Shown here in pieces: positions 1 to 5,188 of a stretch of DNA of 8,369 nucleotides (the first letter of the stretch is position 1; every line of letters begins with the position of its first letter). Source of the DNA: a bacterium (GTDB lineage Bacteria > Latescibacterota > UBA2968 > UBA8231). The stretch lies in contig JAQCJA010000176.1 in assembly GCA_027593305.1 (NCBI GenBank), positions 1 to 8,369 on the forward strand. The letters run 5' to 3'. The notes under the pieces were generated by a model. The model searched no databases. It worked only from the letters and a program-made list of their open reading frames with translations, and was not told the DNA's origin. Both the position numbers and the translations under genes were made by a program.

Positions 1-1260
1 CCGCCGCCCTCGCCGCCACCGGTGCTGGTGCGATCTGTCGTTGCGGGCCGACGCTACGATGACCTGACGGGGGGGGTTGTGGTGCCTGCCAGCGCCGGGC
101 TTACGGTGATCGAATACGGCAGTGTCGATTTCAAGACCCGACCGGGAAGCATGGTGTATCGGTACCGGTTGCAGGGTTTCGACGATCAATGGCGCAACAC
201 TCACGAGCGCCGTGTCGAATACGTTGACCTGCCGCCGCGGCTGTACACGTTTCAGGTGATTGCCATCGATCGGGATCTGAATTACTCGATGCCGGCACAA
301 CTGACCCTGACGGTGGCACCCGATGTCCGCGACGAGAAGATCGACGAACTGGAACACCGGGTGCTGCAGCGTACGCACGAGTTGCAGGAGCGCAACCAGA
401 AGCTGGAGGAGACACTGTCCGAACTGCGGCAGACACAGAATCAACTGATCGTGCAGGAAAAGATGGCGGCCCTTGGCAATCTCGTCGCCGGCATCGCCCA
501 CGAGTTGAACACGCCTCTGGGCACGGTCAAGAGTGCCGCCGACGTCTCCGCCCGTGGTCTGGCGCGAATCCGTGAGGCGCTGGCGCAGGACACGGGCCTC
601 GATGAGGCAGAGCGGAGACAGACCCTCGAACGTGTACTGAAGGCCCTGGGCGACAACAGCAAGGCGACGACAGAGGCCATCGAACGACTGAGTCGGATCG
701 TCGGCAGCCTGAAGACCTTCACCCATCTCGACCGGGCCGAATACGAACGGGTCGATGTCCACGAGGGACTCGATTCGGCATTGACGCTGATGGAGCCTCG
801 CTTCGGTCCCCGGGTGGCAGTGGTGCGCGAGTACGGCCAACTGCCGCCCCTGACCTGTTATCCTCAGGAGCTCAATCAGTTGTACATGAGTCTGCTGCAG
901 AATGCGTGTCAGGCTCTCGACCAAAGCAGCGGCCGTATCGTGGTGCGCACGGCTGCCGAGGAAGGCTTCGTCACCATCATCATCGCCGACAATGGCCGCG
1001 GCATCCCGCAAGAGCGCCTGCGCCATATCTTCGAGCCGGCTTTCGCCAGCAAGGAGGGGCGTGTCGCCATGGGCATGGGCCTGTCGCTCAGCTACAACAT
1101 CGTGAGCAAGCACGCGGGCACCCTCGAAATCGACAGCGAGCCCGGTCACGGCACCACCGTGACCATACGGTTGCCAACAACGGGTCTGCAGCGCCGCGGA
1201 CCCCCGCCGACGCGTGAGGCCACAGTACGCTCCCGCGGTGTGGCCACGGAGTCCCCATAA
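1..1260 (+). CDS. Sensor histidine kinase with Y_Y_Y domain, 5' partial
   Basis: This is the C-terminal part of a two-component sensor kinase. The frame is open to the left edge, so the true start lies outside the window; the first possible in-window start is the GTG at 22, and residues are numbered from it. Residues 1-98 resemble a Y_Y_Y domain: a Pro-rich lead-in encoded at 1-21, then VYRYRLQGFDDQW near 45-57. In this family it normally follows a periplasmic beta-propeller (Reg_prop) sensor. Residues about 104-150 form a charged coiled coil. The dimerisation/phosphoacceptor motif AGIAHELNTPLG gives His160. The ATPase domain has the N box LLQNACQAL (Asn294), G1 box ADNGRGIP (323-329), F box IFEPAFASK and G2 box GMGLSLS. 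The last ~25 residues are a Pro/Arg-rich tail. No hydrophobic segment separates the Y_Y_Y domain from the coiled coil, where this class usually has a transmembrane helix. No cognate regulator is adjacent on this strand. Kinase identity is certain; the ligand is unknown. Confidence 0.93.
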   Translation, partial: PPPSPPPVLVRSVVAGRRYDDLTGGVVVPASAGLTVIEYGSVDFKTRPGSMVYRYRLQGFDDQWRNTHERRVEYVDLPPRLYTFQVIAIDRDLNYSMPAQLTLTVAPDVRDEKIDELEHRVLQRTHELQERNQKLEETLSELRQTQNQLIVQEKMAALGNLVAGIAHELNTPLGTVKSAADVSARGLARIREALAQDTGLDEAERRQTLERVLKALGDNSKATTEAIERLSRIVGSLKTFTHLDRAEYERVDVHEGLDSALTLMEPRFGPRVAVVREYGQLPPLTCYPQELNQLYMSLLQNACQALDQSSGRIVVRTAAEEGFVTIIIADNGRGIPQERLRHIFEPAFASKEGRVAMGMGLSLSYNIVSKHAGTLEIDSEPGHGTTVTIRLPTTGLQRRGPPPTREATVRSRGVATESP

Positions 1261-1348
1261 TACGTCGGGCTCTACTGCAGGCAGCGTTTTGGCTCCCCGC
1301 GGCCAACGCGATTCTGCCGATGGGCCTGCACGATGTGCGGGGGAGCGC

Positions 1349-2171
1349 ATGAAGATTGCCCTGCCGGCAAACGATCTGTCCGACCGTCCGCAGTTTCGGA
1401 CTCGAGCCCATCGCCACGGGCCTGAGCCTGTCCCGTGACATCATCACCGGAGGGCCCGCCCGCGATGATGACATGGCGAGATTCCTTGCCAGCGTCCGCG
1501 TTGTTGCTGAGGCCGGTATCGGCGTGATCACGGTCAACTTCACCGCCCTGCGTGCATCCGAAGGCTATGGCAGCCACCATCAGGGCCGTGGTGGCGCCCA
1601 CGTGCGGGACTTCGATGCGGCAAGGCAGAGCCGGTTGCTGCTGCTGCCCGAGGGGGGTCAACACACGCACGACGACCTGTGGCATCACCTCACGAGCCTC
1701 CTGAAACAGGCGGTGCCGGTTGCCAGGACAGTGGGTGTGCGCCTCGCGATGCACCCGAATGACCCACCCGTGCCGGTGTTTCGGGGCGTCGCCCAGCCCC
1801 TGTGCGATCTGGCCACGATGCGTCGTCTCGTAGAGACGGTGGATGATCCGGCCAACAGCATCTACTTCGATAGTGGTGTCGCTACCGAATGGGGAGAGGA
1901 CGCTGTAGCGGTGGCGCGCTGGTTTGCCAGCCGTGATCGTATCGGCATCGCCCACATCCGCAATGTGCGTGTGGAACGGCCCCGAACGCGGTATACGGAA
2001 TCCTTCATCGACGATGGCGATGCAGACATCGCCGCTGTGATTCGGGTGCTGCAGGAGTGTGGCTACACCGGCGGCATCAATCCGGACCATACACCGGCAT
2101 GCACAATGGACGGTGAGGAGATGTGGATTGGCTGAGCCTACGCCGTTGGCGCCCTGCGCGGTTTCAGATAA
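1349..2171 (+). pseudogene. Decayed mannonate dehydratase-like (UxuA family) gene
   Basis: UxuA-family enzymes dehydrate D-mannonate to 2-keto-3-deoxygluconate in hexuronate breakdown. The gene appears to begin at the ATG at 1349, 3 nt after a GGGGAG motif, with the family-like start MKIALPANDLSDRP. Near 1385-1400 the homology jumps to another frame. From there frame 3 (open from the ATG at 1356) carries recognisable family sequence: ITGGPARDDDMARF, GVRLAMHPNDPPVPVFRG, AHIRNVRVERPRTRYTESFID and GGINPDHTP. The early barrel segment expected between the two pieces seems missing, which suggests an internal deletion that also shifted the frame. At 2133 an in-frame TGA replaces an expected Arg codon; reading through it gives AYAVGALRGFR and a TAA at 2169-2171, which resembles a family C-terminus. 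Numbering from 1356, His133, His200, Asp244 and His246 match expected metal or active-site positions. The usual metal-ligand Cys appears as Asp172 (YFDSGV). Two independent lesions make a pseudogene likely; sequencing error is the main alternative. Confidence 0.8.
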
Positions 2172-2193
2172 GGCGAAATTCCGGCGCCAACGG
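2143..2193. repeat. Inverted repeat, 11-bp arms, first copy
   Basis: CCGTTGGCGCC at 2143-2153 pairs perfectly with GGCGCCAACGG at 2183-2193 across a 29-nt loop. The left arm lies in the codons of the uxuA-like C-terminus and the loop contains its TAA. No T-run follows on either strand, so a classic intrinsic terminator is not supported. Its place between convergent genes would still suit a bidirectional transcript-end structure. Confidence 0.7.
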
Positions 2194-2196
2194 GTC

Positions 2197-2215
2197 GAGA
2201 TCGCGGTGCGATCTC
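2197..2215. repeat. Tight hairpin, 8-bp stem, 3-nt loop
   Basis: GAGATCGC at 2197-2204 pairs with GCGATCTC at 2208-2215 around a GGT loop. It lies just outside the first long inverted repeat, between the convergent genes. The stem should fold on transcripts from either strand and could stop or protect 3' ends. There is no adjacent T-run. The second repeat copy does not keep this stem intact, because the bases at 2298-2299 and 2303-2304 differ. Confidence 0.6.
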
Positions 2216-2233
2216 TGTGGCGGGTCAGGATCG

Positions 2234-2284
2234 CCGTTGGCGCCTTGCGGGGTTTCAGATAGGACGGTGTTCCGGCGCCAACGG
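2234..2284. repeat. Inverted repeat, 11-bp arms, second copy
   Basis: The same arms recur at 2234-2244 and 2274-2284, again with a 29-nt loop. Both arms are unchanged between the copies, while five of ten bases at 2262-2271 in the loop differ from the matching 2171-2180. That pattern suggests the stem has been kept. It sits about 20 bp beyond the hybrid-kinase stop codon and could serve as a 3'-end structure for that transcript, without a T-run. Confidence 0.7.
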
Positions 2285-2304
2285 GTCGAGATTGCGGGTC
2301 GAGA

Positions 2305-5175
2305 TCACGATTCCGTCAGGATCTCGTGACGGACGTATTGGCTCAGGCGATCGACTTCCGTCTGCAGGTGAGCCAGGGGGGCACCGGCGTCGGCGAGACG
2401 TTGCTCAATGCCGATGGTCTCCAGCTTCATGGCAGCATCCCCTGTCGCGTGGGCGGCAAACAGTCGGGCGGAGCCTTTCAGCGTGTGGGCGGCGCGACGC
2501 AATGCCAGGGCATCGCTGCGGCGCAGAGCCTGACGCATCTCCGCCAGCAGACGTGGACACTCCTGCAGCAGCAGGGCGGCAAGTTCGCTCAGGGTTTCCC
2601 GTTTGCCGCCGACGCCAGCCAGCGCCTCCTGCAGGATCATCGGGGGTGCGTCGGGCTCTCGCTCTGCAAGTACCCCCCAGGTGCTGACTGACACCGGCAA
2701 GGGCGGCGTGCCGGCGGTGACGGTGTCGATCATCTGATAGACCTGTAGCGACCGTATCGGCTTGGGAATGTACTCGTCCATTCCCGCCTCCAGGCAACGC
2801 TCCCGATCCCCCTTCATGGCGTGTGCCGTCATGGCGATGATGGGGATGTGGGCGCCGCTGCCGGCTTCGGCGGTACGGATCACTGCCGTCGACTCGAAGC
2901 CATCCATCTTCGGCATCTGCACATCCATCAGAATCAGATCAAAGGGCTCACGCCGCAGTGCCTCAAGGACTTCGAGGCCATTCTCGACAACCGTCACCGA
3001 GTGCCCGCGCAGGGCCAGCAGTTCCATGGCGACACGCTGGTTTACCACGCCATCTTCAGCAAGCAGGATGGACCTTGGTGGGCCGACAGGGGCCAACGGT
3101 ATGCCTGCGGCAGGCCGCAGATCTCTGGATGTGTCGAGCGCGTCCGTGATGGCTTCCAGCAGGTCGGATTGTTTCACCGGCTTGGTCAGTACCCGGGAGA
3201 TATGCAGGCGCTGATTGCGTTCCGTATCCTCCGGCCGACCTGCGGAGGTCAGTATGAGCAGCGGCACGTGGGCCAGTTCGCTGTACTCACGGATTCGTTC
3301 TGCCAGATCGAAGCCATCCATGTCCGGCATCCAGCCGTCCAGCAGGATGACACCGAAGGGTGTGCCCTCCCTGATGGCGCGCCGGAGTTCACCAACGGCC
3401 CCCGGACTTGAGTCAATCGTACGGGGCCTCATGCCCCAGCTGCCAACCATCTCCTGGAGGATCGTCAGATTCGTGCGGTTGTCATCGACGATGAGAACGG
3501 GCACGTCACGCAAGGACATGGGTCCTCGTATGGGGAGCAATTCGGTGTCGCCCTGCAGCAGAAATTCCGCGGTGAACAGAAAAGTGCTGCCCGTGTCCTG
3601 ACCGCGACTCTCGACCCACATGCGCCCGTGCATCATCGTTGCCAGCTGCGACGAGATCGCCAGACCCAGGCCCGTTCCACCAAAACGGCGGGTCATGGAG
3701 GTGTCGGCCTGACCGAAGGCGGTAAAGATCATCTGCTGCTTGCTTTCCGGAATGCCGATGCCCGTGTCGCGCACCGAGAAGCGCAGATGTACATGTTCGG
3801 CGGCGAGGGTCTCGACTACGGCATCCACAACGACTTCGCCACGGTCGGTGAACTTCAGCGCGTTGCCCACCAGATTGACGATGATTTGACGGAACCGGCC
3901 CGGGTCACCCAGCAGGGCGTCGGGGATTTCGGGAGAGATGTGGTAGGCCAACTCCAGGTTCTTTTCCGCCGCGCGCATGGCCAGCATCTGCAGCGCATCG
4001 CCGAGCGTATCCCGCAGGCTGAAGGGGATGACCTCCAGCTCGAGGCGTCCCGCCTCAATCTTGGAGAAGTCGAGAATGTCATTCAGCAGGCGCAACAGCG
4101 ACTCGGCGGAATGATCCACGAGGCGCAGGTATTCCCGCTGCTGTTGTGTCAGGCGGGTGCTGAGCAGCAGTTCCGTCATGCCGATGATGCCATTCATCGG
4201 CGTGCGGATCTCATGGCTCATGTTGGCGAGGAACTCACTCTTGGCGTGATTGGCGTGATCGGCAACATCCTTTGCTTCGCTCAGCTGAGCCCGCGAGTCG
4301 ATCAACTCCTGCGCGCTGCTTTCGAGCATCGCGTTCTTCTGCAGCAGTTGCCTGTCGGCCTCCATGCGACCTGTGTCAACACGTGTCAGCAGGGCCGCAT
4401 TCCACCAGATCATCAGGTTGAGAGCGACGATGGAGATCAGTGCAAAGGCGGACAGGCCGTATTCGATACCGAACTGCCCCTCCAGAGAAAGGCGCAGATA
4501 GTCGAATGCCAGCGGGATCAGGAACGCTGCCGGGAGCAGACGGCGGGCCATCATGCCGCCAGCCATGGTCGACACCAGTGTGGCTGCCGGCTCACGCAAG
4601 GGCCGCGCGCCAAGCACGCCCATGCTGAGAAGGCCGAACTCCAGCGACGAGTCGAGGGCCAGCGGCACCTGCGCGGCGACGCCGGACAACAGCAGGATGT
4701 TGTGCAGATAATCGCTGACCGACAGAATGGCGACGATGCCAATGGCAACCGCGCAGATTCGACCGGGTTGCCAGGGCCCCCAGTCTGTGGCATCGATCAG
4801 GCTCAGGGCCAGCCCGGCCAGGACAAAGGTGAGCGCCGTGTTCGGCGCCATGCTGCCCACGCCAAGCAGGACCCTGGCCAGAGCCAGTCCGACGATGATG
4901 CCGCCAAGGATGACCCCCCAGCGCCGGCGATCGATCCGGCCCTGCAGCAGCAACAGGGCTGCGCCGCAGAGGGCGAAAGTGACGGCCGTCATCCGGCTCA
5001 TTGGCTCACGAGCCAGATGCAGGGCACGGGTCAGCAGGGGCAGTTCGAACAGCCAGCCAGCGACAACCATGCAGCCGACGCCGATGAGATAGCAGCCAAC
5101 GGCGATGGTCAGCAAGTGCAGCACGCGCACATAGCGCGGGTTGAAGTGCTCTGCACGCAACCTGCGACGACCCAA
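2305..5175 (-). CDS. Membrane hybrid histidine kinase, REC-REC-HPt
   Basis: This is a BarA-like phosphorelay kinase of 956 residues. The N-terminal ~265 residues hold seven or eight hydrophobic segments (about 17-44, 62-79, 86-106, 112-127, 139-161, a weak one near 178-190, 212-228, 241-262). The landmarks MAPNTAL and ARRLLPAAFLIPL resemble a membrane module I recall from other sensor kinases; its ligand is unknown. A coiled coil (about 268-312) leads to the phosphoacceptor motif FLANMSHEIRTPMNG (His321), then the ATPase domain (N box near 434-442, G1 RDTGIGIP at 469-476, G2 GGTGLGLA). Receiver 1 has Asp564/565, Asp613, Thr643 and Lys665. Receiver 2 has Glu707/Asp708, Asp751, Thr783 and Lys805. 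The C-terminal HPt domain has AHTLKGSA (His897). There is no DNA-binding or enzymatic output, so the HPt should pass phosphate to a separate receiver. The start chosen is a TTG, 11 bp after the receiver-dehydrogenase stop, with AGAGG 8 nt upstream. The last codons fall within the 91-bp repeat. Confidence 0.95.
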   Translation of the reverse strand: MGRRRLRAEHFNPRYVRVLHLLTIAVGCYLIGVGCMVVAGWLFELPLLTRALHLAREPMSRMTAVTFALCGAALLLLQGRIDRRRWGVILGGIIVGLALARVLLGVGSMAPNTALTFVLAGLALSLIDATDWGPWQPGRICAVAIGIVAILSVSDYLHNILLLSGVAAQVPLALDSSLEFGLLSMGVLGARPLREPAATLVSTMAGGMMARRLLPAAFLIPLAFDYLRLSLEGQFGIEYGLSAFALISIVALNLMIWWNAALLTRVDTGRMEADRQLLQKNAMLESSAQELIDSRAQLSEAKDVADHANHAKSEFLANMSHEIRTPMNGIIGMTELLLSTRLTQQQREYLRLVDHSAESLLRLLNDILDFSKIEAGRLELEVIPFSLRDTLGDALQMLAMRAAEKNLELAYHISPEIPDALLGDPGRFRQIIVNLVGNALKFTDRGEVVVDAVVETLAAEHVHLRFSVRDTGIGIPESKQQMIFTAFGQADTSMTRRFGGTGLGLAISSQLATMMHGRMWVESRGQDTGSTFLFTAEFLLQGDTELLPIRGPMSLRDVPVLIVDDNRTNLTILQEMVGSWGMRPRTIDSSPGAVGELRRAIREGTPFGVILLDGWMPDMDGFDLAERIREYSELAHVPLLILTSAGRPEDTERNQRLHISRVLTKPVKQSDLLEAITDALDTSRDLRPAAGIPLAPVGPPRSILLAEDGVVNQRVAMELLALRGHSVTVVENGLEVLEALRREPFDLILMDVQMPKMDGFESTAVIRTAEAGSGAHIPIIAMTAHAMKGDRERCLEAGMDEYIPKPIRSLQVYQMIDTVTAGTPPLPVSVSTWGVLAEREPDAPPMILQEALAGVGGKRETLSELAALLLQECPRLLAEMRQALRRSDALALRRAAHTLKGSARLFAAHATGDAAMKLETIGIEQRLADAGAPLAHLQTEVDRLSQYVRHEILTES

Positions 5176-5183
5176 TTCAGGCG

Positions 5184-5188
5184 CCTCT
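5184..5188 (-). promoter_or_regulatory. Ribosome-binding site for the hybrid kinase
   Basis: AGAGG on the minus strand lies 8 nt before the TTG at 5175 and overlaps the TAG stop (5189-5187) of the upstream receiver-dehydrogenase. This spacing supports the TTG start. It also implies that ribosomes ending on the enzyme gene can help initiation on the kinase gene. Confidence 0.6.

Larger units (their letters stand above)
2141..2322. repeat. Two-copy diverged tandem repeat, 91-bp unit
   Basis: Positions 2141-2231 and 2232-2322 align without gaps at a constant offset of 91 bp, about 71 of 91 bases identical by hand count. The best stretch is 2181-2201 against 2272-2292, which is identical over 21 bases. 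The first copy contains the tail of the uxuA-like gene, and the second ends inside the last codons of the hybrid kinase. Similarity falls away on both outer sides. This fits an old tandem duplication of the junction between two convergent genes. An alternative is insertion of a repeated palindromic element in two neighbouring sites. Confidence 0.85.

Noticed and set aside
1253..1270. CATAAT at the kinase stop as a -10 element for the uxuA-like gene
   Set aside because: No acceptable -35 element lies about 17 bp upstream, and AT-rich hexamers at stop codons are common by chance.
1261..1348. Small gene or RNA in the spacer before the uxuA-like gene
   Set aside because: No start with a ribosome-binding site, coding pattern or stable structure is apparent in these 88 bases.
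1272..2090. Minus-strand open frame of 272 codons
   Set aside because: It is antisense to the uxuA-like gene, whose family motifs on the plus strand explain the region; the minus translation has no recognisable motif.
2133..2135. Recoding of the TGA as selenocysteine or programmed readthrough
   Set aside because: The position matches an expected Arg rather than a catalytic Cys, the frame ends 12 codons later, and the gene carries another lesion, so a nonsense mutation is simpler.
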